This document shows, piece after piece, positions 56,238-64,000 of a stretch of 64,000 nucleotides of DNA. Where the stretch lies: positions 178,880 through 242,879 of the forward strand of contig JAKVCC010000004.1 in the NCBI GenBank assembly GCA_022448265.1, read 5' to 3'. The notes beneath the pieces are model-generated. The model was given only the letters and a program-made list of their open reading frames with translations. It was not told the origin of the DNA and ran no database searches. Numbering within the stretch: the stretch's first letter is position 1; every line of letters begins with the position of its first letter. This DNA is from Pirellulales bacterium (lineage in GTDB: Bacteria > Planctomycetota > Planctomycetia > Pirellulales > Lacipirellulaceae). The translations under genes and the position numbers were made by a program.

Positions 56238-57467
56238 TCAATACCTTCCGTGAAACGTCTGATTAGTACGGCTGGCCGCGGTGGCCGGGATATTCCCAGC
56301 GCCAGCCGGAGACGGCGCGACAGGTCCTTTGTGTTCAACGAACAGAAGGGCATCGGCGCGGGGCGCTGATCTAGGCAGGGACAGGGCGTCGCCTACCAGT
56401 GTCGGCTTGTGCGGACCCGGGGTCGCCACGACGCCCGTGCTCAGCAGGAGCACTTTATCGGTTGGCCAACGAAAGCGTTCGTGCAGTTGAACCATTGTCA
56501 TTTGAGGTACCTGGCACTCGGCTCGCTGATTGGGGGCAATGTTCGAGGGGACTTCCAGTTTGATGGAGAGCATTTTCTCGACTTGCGCAAGCCGTAATTT
56601 GATCACGGCGTCAACGGCCTTGGTATCCAACGACAACAGCGGGCTGAATTCCAAGCTAAAACCTTCTTCCAGTTGGCCTAATTCCGGTTGGTAGCCGGGC
56701 CAAGTTTGCTGGGTACGAATGATTCCCTTGGTATAAGGGCGATGGCGCATGGAAGAAACGACCAGTGCCTCACCATTCTTGATCATTTGGTGGGGCGGGT
56801 TGTGTTCGCGATAGTCTGTTCGTCGACGGAGTTCCGACATGAGTCGTGCCGCATCTTCCTTAGCCAGCATCCAACCTTGCACCCCAGGAGATTGCACCGG
56901 GAGGGATTTCATCAGTGGCAGCGCACGGGTACGCCAGTTTGGGTTGCGAACCGTGATTATCCGGAGGCCAAAGCCCTGGTTTTCTGCAAAAGTGTTCACG
57001 AACCGGTCGGTAATGCCAGCGACCACCGACTGCATTTGCGGCGTGTGGTACACGCGTAGGCGGTGACTGTCGGCACTGAGCATGCCTAGGGGCGTGGAGT
57101 GCCAAGTTTCATAGCCCGTTTCGCGGAGGATCCAGTCGACGATGGCTTGTTCCGGTTTGGTGGTGTTTTGCACTCGCATTGTGTAGGGGCTAATGTCGTA
57201 TTCCCGCCAGACCTGCCCATGATCGTTGGGCAGCGTACTGGATCCTTTGGTGACTTGGGCACGCGACCCGGGCGGGTTCTGGGTGATGGGGCTCTCGGCC
57301 GATGCGGTGGTAACACCTGGCTGGGAGGCCGCCCGATTGTCGGCGCCGGAGGCTGCGGCCCTGCCAGGTGGGCGCCAACCTGCCGGGCCCCGATCGATGT
57401 GCTGCGCCTGGGCCGAAACGCATAAGTGGCAAAAAACAAATAGAATCGTCGCGATGCAAAGCGGCAT
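56238..57467 (-). CDS. Exported protein with a secretin-like (STN/N-domain) region, unknown
   Basis: The 409-residue protein has an N-terminal signal peptide (about 1-22), a Pro/Ala/Gly-rich linker and a middle part (about 90-190) with the pattern IVDWILRETGYETWHSTPLGMLS and SHRLRVYHTPQMQSVVAGITDRFV, which is like the N-domains of secretin proteins. A later region (300-360) reads VDAVIKLRLAQVEKMLSIKLEVPS and MVQLHERFRWPTDKVLLLSTGVVATPG. It may be a planctomycete outer-membrane or periplasmic protein. No clear family name can be given. It lies between two ketosynthase genes, both leftward. Confidence 0.7.
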   Translation of the reverse strand: MPLCIATILFVFCHLCVSAQAQHIDRGPAGWRPPGRAAASGADNRAASQPGVTTASAESPITQNPPGSRAQVTKGSSTLPNDHGQVWREYDISPYTMRVQNTTKPEQAIVDWILRETGYETWHSTPLGMLSADSHRLRVYHTPQMQSVVAGITDRFVNTFAENQGFGLRIITVRNPNWRTRALPLMKSLPVQSPGVQGWMLAKEDAARLMSELRRRTDYREHNPPHQMIKNGEALVVSSMRHRPYTKGIIRTQQTWPGYQPELGQLEEGFSLEFSPLLSLDTKAVDAVIKLRLAQVEKMLSIKLEVPSNIAPNQRAECQVPQMTMVQLHERFRWPTDKVLLLSTGVVATPGPHKPTLVGDALSLPRSAPRADALLFVEHKGPVAPSPAGAGNIPATAASRTNQTFHGRY

Positions 57468-57626
57468 CGGATACTCCCGGGTAAGAGGCTTTTTGAGCGG
57501 CGAGAAGTATAGAAGTGGTGAGCACGGCGCACAAGGGCGACGTGGGCAGGCTGGATGGTGCCCTTAGCTGAGTGCCAGGGGCTGGTTCAGGGATGAACGC
57601 TAGCTGACGCTTGGCGATCGCCTGCT

Positions 57627-58865
57627 TTACTCAACCTGCCCCACGACAATCGCTGCGTTGTGCCCGCCAAAGCCGAAGCTGTTGCTCATCACTACGCCGA
57701 CTTTGCGCTCCTGCGGCTGGTGGGGCGTGTAGTTCAGATCACAGTCGGGATCCGGCGTGTCGAGATTAATCGTGGGTGGGACGACTTGATCTCGCATTGC
57801 TAGCAGACCGAAAATCATCTCCACCCCGCCGCTAGCGCCCAGCAAATGACCTAGTTGGCTCTTCGTGCTGGAAACATTGAGCCGGTAGGCGTGGTCGCCA
57901 AAGACTCGCTTGATTGCCGTTGTCTCGGCCAAGTCGCCCAACGGCGTGCTGGTACCATGGGCGTTGATGTAGTCGATGTCCGTGGGATTCAATCCCGCAT
58001 CGATAAGTGCTCCGCTCATGGCCCGGGCGGCGCCGGTTCCTTCAGCGTCGGGCTGCGTAATGTGGCCTGCGTCGGCACTGGCCCCATAGCCGAGTACTTC
58101 CCCATAGATTCTTGCCCCCCGCGTCCTCGCGAATTCTAATTCTTCGAAAATGAGTATGCCAGCGCCTTCGGAGAGTACAAATCCATCCCGGTCGGCATCA
58201 AACGGGCGGCTCGCGGCAGGCGGGTCATTGTTGCGTGTTGAGAGTGCTTTCATATTGGCAAAGCCGCTGATGCCGATCGATGTGACGGCAGCCTCCGCGC
58301 CGCCGGTCACCATCACGTCGGCATCGTCGTATTTAATTGCCTTCAGGGCATCTCCCATCGCATTGGTTGCGCTGGCACACGCCGTCGCCACTGCGTAATT
58401 GGGGCCGCGTAGTCCGTAACGAATGGAAAGATGCCCGCTAGCGGCGTTGAGCATCAGTTTGGGGATGGTGAAGGCCGAGACTTTGTCGGGCCCTTTCTGG
58501 ATCAGCCGCCGTTCCTGGCTTTCCATTTCGTTAAGGCCGCCAATGCCCGAGCCGATAACGACCCCGGATCGGAACGGATCGTATTTGGAGAAATCGATCC
58601 CGGCATCTACGACAGCATCGATCCCGGCGACGAGCGCAAATTGCGTAAAGCGATCGATGCGCTTTGCTTCCCGCGTGTCAAAGTAGCCCTCGCCCGACCA
58701 GGGCGAGATTTCGCCCGCAAACTTGACTTTGTGTGCGCTGGTATCAAACGCGCAAAGGTCACGAACACCGCTCTCACCCGCGAGGATTTTTTGCCACAGG
58801 TCCGCAACCTTGAGGCTGAGCGACGTGACTGCGCCGATCCCTGTTACGACAATGCGTCGTTTCAT
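57627..58865 (-). CDS. fabF: 3-oxoacyl-ACP synthase II
   Basis: The 412-residue condensing enzyme elongates acyl-ACP with malonyl-ACP. The complete triad is present: Cys163 in VATACASATNAMG, His303 in NAHGTSTPLGD and His340 in KSQLGHLLGASG. GEGAGILIFEELE and NSFGFGGHN are also present. ATG 58865 follows the acpP stop by 11 bp (a TTG at 58868 is the alternative), so the pair is co-transcribed. Confidence 0.95.
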   Translation of the reverse strand: MKRRIVVTGIGAVTSLSLKVADLWQKILAGESGVRDLCAFDTSAHKVKFAGEISPWSGEGYFDTREAKRIDRFTQFALVAGIDAVVDAGIDFSKYDPFRSGVVIGSGIGGLNEMESQERRLIQKGPDKVSAFTIPKLMLNAASGHLSIRYGLRGPNYAVATACASATNAMGDALKAIKYDDADVMVTGGAEAAVTSIGISGFANMKALSTRNNDPPAASRPFDADRDGFVLSEGAGILIFEELEFARTRGARIYGEVLGYGASADAGHITQPDAEGTGAARAMSGALIDAGLNPTDIDYINAHGTSTPLGDLAETTAIKRVFGDHAYRLNVSSTKSQLGHLLGASGGVEMIFGLLAMRDQVVPPTINLDTPDPDCDLNYTPHQPQERKVGVVMSNSFGFGGHNAAIVVGQVE

Positions 58866-58876
58866 CAAATTGTTGA

Positions 58877-59119
58877 TCAGCTATTGTTAGCGTTTTGGTC
58901 GATGAATTCGACTGCCTGGCCGACAGTTTGGATTTTTTCAGCCGCGTCATCGGGGATATTAACGTCGAATTCTTCTTCGAGTTCCATGACCAGTTCGACG
59001 GTGTCGAGCGAGTCGGCACCGAGGTCATTTACGAAGGATGTTTCTGGTGAAATCTTATCTTTCTCTACACCAAGCTGTTCTGAAACGATATTGGTTACGC
59101 GTTCAAGCACTGAGGCCAC
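58877..59119 (-). CDS. acpP: Acyl carrier protein
   Basis: The 80-residue ACP has the 4'-phosphopantetheine motif [15 protein letters not shown], with Ser37. It starts with GTG 59119, preceded at about 8 bases by the strong Shine-Dalgarno AAGGAGGA. High expression is expected. It lies between fabG and fabF. Confidence 0.96.
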   Translation of the reverse strand: MASVLERVTNIVSEQLGVEKDKISPETSFVNDLGADSLDTVELVMELEEEFDVNIPDDAAEKIQTVGQAVEFIDQNANNS

Positions 59120-59369
59120 GTCAATGGTCCTCCTTCATTTCAGGAAAATTGTCGTGTTAAAACGGCCGATCATTTCGGCGACACGTTGGCTTTTCGCCCC
59201 CCGGAGTAGGTCGTTACCGCGGGGACGTTATCGCGGGAATTTTGTTGTCGAAATGCTGTCGTGGAAATGCTATCGCAGGACTTTTAAGTACCGGAGTTCG
59301 TCGTTCGAAGTGGAACGATGTCGCAAGGTATAGCGTTTCCCGGCAAGACTGTCTAGGTCGCCTAGGTGC

Positions 59370-60140
59370 CTATGCGGTTAGGCCGCCGTCGATCGTCAGT
59401 ACCTGGCCGGTCACGTAGGCCGCTGATTCGCTGGCCAGGTACAGCACGGCGTCGGCCACTTCCTGGGCTGTGCCGAGCCGCTTGGCCGGCACGCGTTTTT
59501 TCACCTCGTCCTGCACGGCTGGGCCAAGGGCGTCAGTCATTTCAGTGGCAATGAACCCGGGGCAGATTGCATTGACCGTGACCTTGCGTCCTGCAATCTC
59601 GCGAGCGACGGTGCGAGTGAGGCCGATGATGCCAGCCTTGGAAGCTGAGTAATTTCCCTGGCCCGGATTGCCCATGATGCCCGACACGCTGGAGATATTA
59701 ATAATCCGCCCATAGCGCTTCCGCATCATGGTTTGAATGCCCGCTCGAGTGAAGAGAAATACTGAGCGGAGATTGGTTGCGATCACGTCGTCCCACTCCT
59801 CGTCGCTCATTCGTGGTATGAGTGTGTCGCGCGTGATGCCCGCGTTGTTGACGAGAACATCGATCTGCTCCCATTGGTCCACAATCGCGTCCATGACCTG
59901 CCCGACCGTTTCTGAGTTGGTCACGTCGCACGCAAACAGTGCGGCCGTGCCCCCGCATGAAATGATCTCGTCCGCAGTCTCTTTGAGCTTGTCTTCGTTG
60001 CGCGCAATGCACGCAACCTTTGCACCGGCGCGGCCCAATTCAAGAGCAATTGCTTTGCCGATACCGCGCGACGCGCCCGTGACAATGGCGACTTGGTCTG
60101 TGAGATCGACCTGAAGGCGCCGGTCGTTGGAGTTTGACAT
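59370..60140 (-). CDS. fabG: 3-oxoacyl-ACP reductase
   Basis: The 256-residue short-chain dehydrogenase has the Rossmann motif GASRGIGKAI, NNAG and the catalytic triad Ser151 (ISSVSG), Tyr164 and Lys168 (YSASK). The ending YVTGQVLTIDGGL is typical of FabG. ATG 60140 (AGGTG 6 bases upstream) is preferred to GTG 60149. It lies 31 bp after the fabD stop, and its product would reduce the beta-ketoacyl-ACP made by FabF. Confidence 0.94.
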   Translation of the reverse strand: MSNSNDRRLQVDLTDQVAIVTGASRGIGKAIALELGRAGAKVACIARNEDKLKETADEIISCGGTAALFACDVTNSETVGQVMDAIVDQWEQIDVLVNNAGITRDTLIPRMSDEEWDDVIATNLRSVFLFTRAGIQTMMRKRYGRIINISSVSGIMGNPGQGNYSASKAGIIGLTRTVAREIAGRKVTVNAICPGFIATEMTDALGPAVQDEVKKRVPAKRLGTAQEVADAVLYLASESAAYVTGQVLTIDGGLTA

Positions 60141-60171
60141 AGATTTCACCTGGGGGATCGTGGTCGTGGCC

Positions 60172-61083
60172 TTATGCCGTTACAGTTTCGCAAGGCATTT
60201 TGCGGGCAATCCGCTTCAAGAGCCCACGCAGCACCCGGCCGGGGCCGATTTCGTAAAAGCCCTTTATGCCAAAGTCGTCGATTAGCCATCGCATGGATTC
60301 CTCCCAAAGAACGGGTTGGACGACTTGGCTGACCAACAGTGCGCGGATTTCATCGGCACTCCTGTGAGGCCGCGCATCGACATTCGAGACAATCGGGATA
60401 CGCGGCTGCTGAATTTTGACTTGGGCGAGCGCGGCGGTCAATCGCTGGACGGCGTCTTGCATGATAGGAGTGTGAAATGCTCCAGCGACGGCCAACGGAA
60501 TCACTTTCATGGCGCCGGCGGCTTGCGCAAGATCTGCCATGCGTTCGCAGGCCGCTTGGCTACCCGAAACAACGATGTTGCCCGGACAAAGTAGATTGGC
60601 CAGTTGCAACACGTCATCGCCGCGCGCCTCTTCGCATAGAGCCTCTACCTGGTCACGCTCTAGGCCAAGTACGCTCAGCATTCCACTCGGCACGGCGTCG
60701 GCCGCATCCTGCATTGCTTGTCCACGTGTTTGAACCAGGCGCAATCCGGCTTCGAACTCAATTGCCTCAGCGAATACCAGCGCCGTGTATTCGCCCAAGC
60801 TCAGACCCGCAGTAATATCGCAATTCGCCACGACTTCTCCGTGGTCTTGTTTCAACAGTTCTAACGCGGCTAGGCTGGAGACAAACAGGGCGGGCTGGCT
60901 GTAGACGGTCGAGTTCAGTTTTTCGGCAGGGCCGTCTTTACAGACCCCAAGTAGGTCGTAGCCAAGGATATCCGCGGCGCGATCGTACAGAGCCTGAGCT
61001 TGGGGCAACGAAGCGGCCAGATCGGCCCCCATGCCAACAGTTTGGGCACCTTGGCCCGGAAATAGAAACGCGGTCTTGGGCAT
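60172..61083 (-). CDS. fabD: Malonyl-CoA:ACP transacylase
   Basis: The 303-residue enzyme loads malonate onto ACP. It has the N-terminal FLFPGQGAQ motif, catalytic Ser95 in AGLSLGEYTAL and His204 in GAFHTPIM. It starts 25 bp after the rpmF stop, and rpmF-fabD-fabG-acpP-fabF is the gene order here. Confidence 0.95.
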   Translation of the reverse strand: MPKTAFLFPGQGAQTVGMGADLAASLPQAQALYDRAADILGYDLLGVCKDGPAEKLNSTVYSQPALFVSSLAALELLKQDHGEVVANCDITAGLSLGEYTALVFAEAIEFEAGLRLVQTRGQAMQDAADAVPSGMLSVLGLERDQVEALCEEARGDDVLQLANLLCPGNIVVSGSQAACERMADLAQAAGAMKVIPLAVAGAFHTPIMQDAVQRLTAALAQVKIQQPRIPIVSNVDARPHRSADEIRALLVSQVVQPVLWEESMRWLIDDFGIKGFYEIGPGRVLRGLLKRIARKMPCETVTA

Positions 61084-61108
61084 GGCAGGAGGGACGAAGT
61101 CCTTCTAC

Positions 61109-61288
61109 TTATTCCTCAGTCTCGACAACCGTGCGGCCCATGTAATGCCCGCAGTTGGGACAAGCCACGTGCGTCGGAGTCGCGGTGCCGCACTTGGGGC
61201 AGGATTGCAGTTGCCTGGCAGTGAGCCGATTGTGAGACCGCCGCTTTCCAGAGCGAGAATTAGAATGTTTGCGTTTGGGGACGGCCAT
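61109..61288 (-). CDS. rpmF: 50S ribosomal protein L32
   Basis: This 59-residue protein starts with MAVPKRKHSNSRSGKRRSH, the diagnostic L32 N-terminus, and has the Cys pairs CPKC and CPNC of the zinc ribbon version. It ends ...VVETEE. It is too short for a long-ORF cut-off and is found by reading the strand. rpmF next to fatty-acid genes is a known arrangement (usually with plsX and fabH, which are missing here). Confidence 0.95.
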   Translation of the reverse strand: MAVPKRKHSNSRSGKRRSHNRLTARQLQSCPKCGTATPTHVACPNCGHYMGRTVVETEE

Positions 61289-61653
61289 GGCACAGCTCGC
61301 ACAGTTTCAGGATAAAGTTTCAGGGCACAGACTCAAGATACAGCATAAAAACGGCGTCTAGAGATAGTGCTGCGGCCCAGCGGGTGGGACCGAATCTTGT
61401 AGCCTAACGACTAGGGTGGGGAGTCGTCAATCAGGCGCATCAAGCTTTACAACCTGCCTTGTATAACTGTATCATTTCGCGCCAGCATTTTCGACCCGTT
61501 TATTCGGGAGCGCGATTCGACGCCGAGGCTCACCGAGACCCCGGGGCAACGCTGGACCTGCGGCCCGATGTCCTTGGGGTCCAGTTGCAAGATCGACACT
61601 TGCAAGCCCTCGTAGAGGTTGGGTCGCAATGGATCCATAAGGCGGCACTTGCC
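61289..61653. other. Divergent intergenic region
   Basis: The 365-bp gap between rpmF (leftward) and the DUF1559 gene (rightward). The frame of the DUF1559 gene stays open back to 61459 with no homology. No clear promoter, RNA or riboswitch was recognised. Confidence 0.5.
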
Positions 61654-62571
61654 ATGAGATTTGCCATATATACTCCACGTCGAATCGGCTTCACCCTGGT
61701 TGAATTGCTCGTGGTGATTGCCATCGTCGGTGCCCTGGTTGCCCTACTGCTGCCAGCCGTTCAAGCCGCTCGCGAGGCAGCAAGGCGCAACCAATGTGTC
61801 AACAATCTGAAGCAGATTGTCTTAGCAGAACAAATGGTCCATGACACCCAGGGCCGTTATACAATGGGTCGAGAAACGCATTGGCAACAGGGGGTCTCTT
61901 GGGCTTTCCACATGTTGCCGTTCATGGAGATGCAAAACGTCTATGATTCCTTCGTCAAGGAACTACCGGTGTTCGATGACCAGAACGCGTTGGCGATGAG
62001 AACTCCGGTCGATGTCTTTTTCTGTCCGACTCGTCGCCAGCCGAGCGCCGACCGTGATTTCGATAACAACGATTCTCCCTCCACGAAACAGGATGTTGCG
62101 GCCGGTGGCGACTACGCGGCCAATGCGGGTGTCAACTACCGCTTTGGCACCAGGGCTTCTGATTGGACCGACACGCCCGATTTTGGCGTTGTCGTGGGGC
62201 CGATTTTCACTCGCTCCAAGATCAAGGCGCGGCAAGTTACCGATGGCTTGTCGCAAACTCTCGCGATCGGCGAGCGGCACATTCCGGCAGAAGTCGACGC
62301 CGAGGCCGGCCTGGAGGATCATGACAAAGGTGACACTGCTTTCTTTGCTGCGGACAATCCACTGACGATTCTAGCGGGCGTCAAAGACGGGCTGACGACC
62401 GACCGCTACGATAAGCGGAACTGGCTATTTGGCAGCGAGCACAGCCAGATCGTCCAATTCGCATTTCTGGATGGCCATGTTGCGGCCCTTCGTGACGGAA
62501 TCGACAACCGCACGCTCCAGCGACTAGCGACTATTGCCGACGGTGAGGTAGTTGATTCGAGTCGCCTGTAA
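61654..62571 (+). CDS. DUF1559 protein with prepilin-type N-terminus
   Basis: The 305-residue protein begins with [20 protein letters not shown] (prepilin peptidase-cleavable signal, Gly-Phe site), followed by [25 protein letters not shown] and the DUF1559 body, ending with the [16 protein letters not shown]9-DG motif. Planctomycetes carry many copies. They are thought to be surface or pseudopilin-like. ATG 61654 is chosen since the consensus starts there. A decayed paralogue is at 8584-8745. Confidence 0.94.
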   Translation: MRFAIYTPRRIGFTLVELLVVIAIVGALVALLLPAVQAAREAARRNQCVNNLKQIVLAEQMVHDTQGRYTMGRETHWQQGVSWAFHMLPFMEMQNVYDSFVKELPVFDDQNALAMRTPVDVFFCPTRRQPSADRDFDNNDSPSTKQDVAAGGDYAANAGVNYRFGTRASDWTDTPDFGVVVGPIFTRSKIKARQVTDGLSQTLAIGERHIPAEVDAEAGLEDHDKGDTAFFAADNPLTILAGVKDGLTTDRYDKRNWLFGSEHSQIVQFAFLDGHVAALRDGIDNRTLQRLATIADGEVVDSSRL

Positions 62572-62584
62572 ATCGTCCGGCGGT

Positions 62585-63691
62585 TCAAAACAAGGGCAGT
62601 CTCTCGTCGCCATCCCCGCCGTCATTGACAGCCTTGTCGCCCGCATTTGACCGACCCACATCATCTGGTGGACGGACTCCCAAGTGCCGGTAAGCCGCGG
62701 CCGCAAGCTTGCGGCCGCGCGGCGTACGGACGATTAACTCGGAGCGCAGCAGGAAGGGTTCGACCTCGTCAGTTAAGGTATCGGTGGCGGTGTTCATCGT
62801 GTGCGCGATCGCCTCTACACCGACCGGTCCCCCACGAAAAACTCGGAGAATGGTTTCCAGATACTTACGATCCTGTCCATCCAGTCCCAGGGTGTCGACG
62901 CTTAACATTTCCAGCGCTGCGGTTGCTAGGTCGAGTGTGATCTTCCCGTCGGCTTTGGTTGTGGCGTAGTCGCGAACCCAGCGCAGCCGGTTGTTGGCGA
63001 CGCGGGGCGTGCCACGGCTGCAATCGGCAATTTTCTGAGCCGCCGCATCGTCGGTCTGCACGTGCAGCTTGCGGGCATTTCGTGTAACGATCTCGGTCAG
63101 TTCTGACAGGTTGTAGAACTGCAGATGCTCGCGTACCTGAAAGCGATCGCGAAGCGGCGCCGAGAGCATGCCAGTTCGCGTTGTTGCGCCGATGATTGTA
63201 AAAGGGCGGAGCGACATGTTGACTGTCCGCGCACTTACGCCTTCACCCAATGTAATGTCGATACGAAAATCTTCCATCGCCGGATACATGAACTCTTCGA
63301 CGGCCTTGGGAAGGCGATGGATTTCGTCAATGAACAGGATCGATCCTTCTTCGGCATTGGATAAATAAGGCAACAGATCCTTCGGCGCGCTAAGCGCGGC
63401 CCCGCTGGCAATCTGTAACGGCACGCCGAGCGCCTTGGGGATACACATCGCAAAGGTCGTTTTTCCCAATCCGGGTGGGCCGTCGAGCAAGATATGCCCC
63501 AGGGGCTCCCGTCGAATCAGAGCCGCCTCCACCGCAATCATTAGCCGTTGGTATACCTCCCGCTGACCGACCATGTCTTCCAGCCGCTGAGGCCGAAGCA
63601 CCGTCTCTTCTTCGGGCGATAGTGCGTCAGCACTCGGCACCGCCGGCTGCTCAGCGACATCGTCGGCAGAGAGAATCGGTTCGCGTGACAT
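62585..63691 (-). CDS. ruvB: Holliday junction branch migration helicase RuvB
   Basis: The 368-residue AAA+ ATPase has Walker A GPPGLGKT (71-78), Walker B LFIDEIHRL (119-127), the RuvB-specific DMVGQREV and RPFTIIGATTRTGMLSAPLRDRF segments, and the C-terminal winged-helix end. It drives Holliday junction migration together with RuvA. ATG 63691 is preferred to 63775 because the RuvB N-terminus starts there. The stop lies 13 bp from the DUF1559 gene stop (convergent). Confidence 0.95.
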   Translation of the reverse strand: MSREPILSADDVAEQPAVPSADALSPEEETVLRPQRLEDMVGQREVYQRLMIAVEAALIRREPLGHILLDGPPGLGKTTFAMCIPKALGVPLQIASGAALSAPKDLLPYLSNAEEGSILFIDEIHRLPKAVEEFMYPAMEDFRIDITLGEGVSARTVNMSLRPFTIIGATTRTGMLSAPLRDRFQVREHLQFYNLSELTEIVTRNARKLHVQTDDAAAQKIADCSRGTPRVANNRLRWVRDYATTKADGKITLDLATAALEMLSVDTLGLDGQDRKYLETILRVFRGGPVGVEAIAHTMNTATDTLTDEVEPFLLRSELIVRTPRGRKLAAAAYRHLGVRPPDDVGRSNAGDKAVNDGGDGDERLPLF

Positions 63692-63881
63692 GGGGGATTT
63701 CGGATTTTGGACTGCGTGTGGTTCGCGGGGTAGGTATCTGAACGTATGTATGCCAACGAGGGCAATATAGCACATCGGTTGAAATTGCGAAAACCATGAA
63801 TTTCACCCACTTTTTCCGTGCTGAGCCTACGTTAAACTGGCACACAATGACCAAGTTGAACTTTGCGTTTGGAAGGCACCG

Positions 63882-64000
63882 ATGACCTGGCGTAGCTACC
63901 TGGGAAGCAAAACACGCCAGCCGCCCTTTCTGTGGCGAATGGTTCTTTGGGTGTTGGTCGCGGGGGTCGCCCTAAGTTATGTCGCCCAGTGGGTTTCGCA
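63882..64000 (+). CDS. Unknown membrane protein, 5' end only
   Basis: The first 39 codons start at ATG 63882 with GGAAGG about 6 bases upstream. The peptide is MTWRSYLGSKTRQPPFLWRM followed by a hydrophobic membrane segment (VLWVLVAGVALSYVAQWV). The gene runs off the window, and nothing more can be said. Confidence 0.6.
   Translation, partial: MTWRSYLGSKTRQPPFLWRMVLWVLVAGVALSYVAQWVS

Noticed and set aside
1..64000. tRNA, rRNA, tmRNA, SRP RNA or CRISPR elements
   Set aside because: I scanned intergenic stretches for characteristic loops and repeats and found none convincing. A covariance-model search would be decisive.

Overview
The window looks like a chromosomal segment of a planctomycete, most likely of the Pirellulales type. 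The evidence is the paired PSCyt1/DUF1549/DUF1553 and DUF1501 proteins (1902-6616), a secreted Cys-type sulfatase, a DUF1559 pseudopilin-like protein with an [14 protein letters not shown] start, a DUF1573 protein, a Hanks-type kinase and a GldF-GldG fusion with DUF4340. These families are concentrated in Planctomycetota. No rRNA, tRNA, CRISPR array, prophage or intact mobile element was recognised.

Layout. 1-1569: tail of a beta-propeller protein and a PaaK-like adenylate-forming enzyme. 1902-8370: a leftward planctomycete surface/catabolic block (DUF1501, DUF1553 cytochrome-like protein, sulfatase). 8584-8745: a hidden, truncated DUF1559 fragment. 8952-14921: a DUF971 protein, then a leftward ABC operon (ATPase, permease-GldG fusion, DUF4340). 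15043-25751: nadB, a very large acidic low-complexity membrane protein, lpxK, cysC, an acyl-CoA dehydrogenase-like protein and glycogen phosphorylase. 26020-30267: metF translationally joined to a Ser/Thr kinase, then a DUF885 metallopeptidase-like protein. 30324-36263: a membrane protein, a UGT-type glycosyltransferase, a TPR lipoprotein, a small basic protein, an FHA protein and a LipM/LplA-like enzyme. 36662-42864: gcvH coupled to rnr, a YhaM-like HD nuclease, proS and DUF4416. 43050-46588: a DUF1573 protein and a tetraheme protein, separated by a dead IS5-type transposase. 46666-46878: a vWA (TadG-like) remnant. 47156-54319: yebC, a protein with a histone H1-like tail, rbfA, infB and nusA. 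54692-61288: fatty-acid synthesis genes (rpmF, fabD, fabG, acpP, fabF), a secretin-like protein, and a second ketosynthase whose catalytic Cys is Glu. 61654-64000: an intact DUF1559 protein, ruvB and the start of an unknown membrane protein.

Functional links. nusA-infB-rbfA is the conserved transcription/translation operon, with a good promoter about 310 bp upstream of nusA. The GcvH substrate and a possible lipoylation enzyme lie close together, both read leftward. The fab cluster supplies acyl-ACP. lpxK implies lipid A and therefore an outer membrane. The active FabF and its Glu-substituted paralogue resemble a ketosynthase/chain-length-factor pair, which I consider the most interesting feature. 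Other points worth a second look are the 15-bp tandem repeat coding a lysine-rich chromatin-like tail, three recognisable gene remnants (IS5, DUF1559, vWA), a 13-bp tandem repeat touching the start codon of the ketosynthase paralogue, and three AACCGG boxes spaced exactly 18 bp apart.
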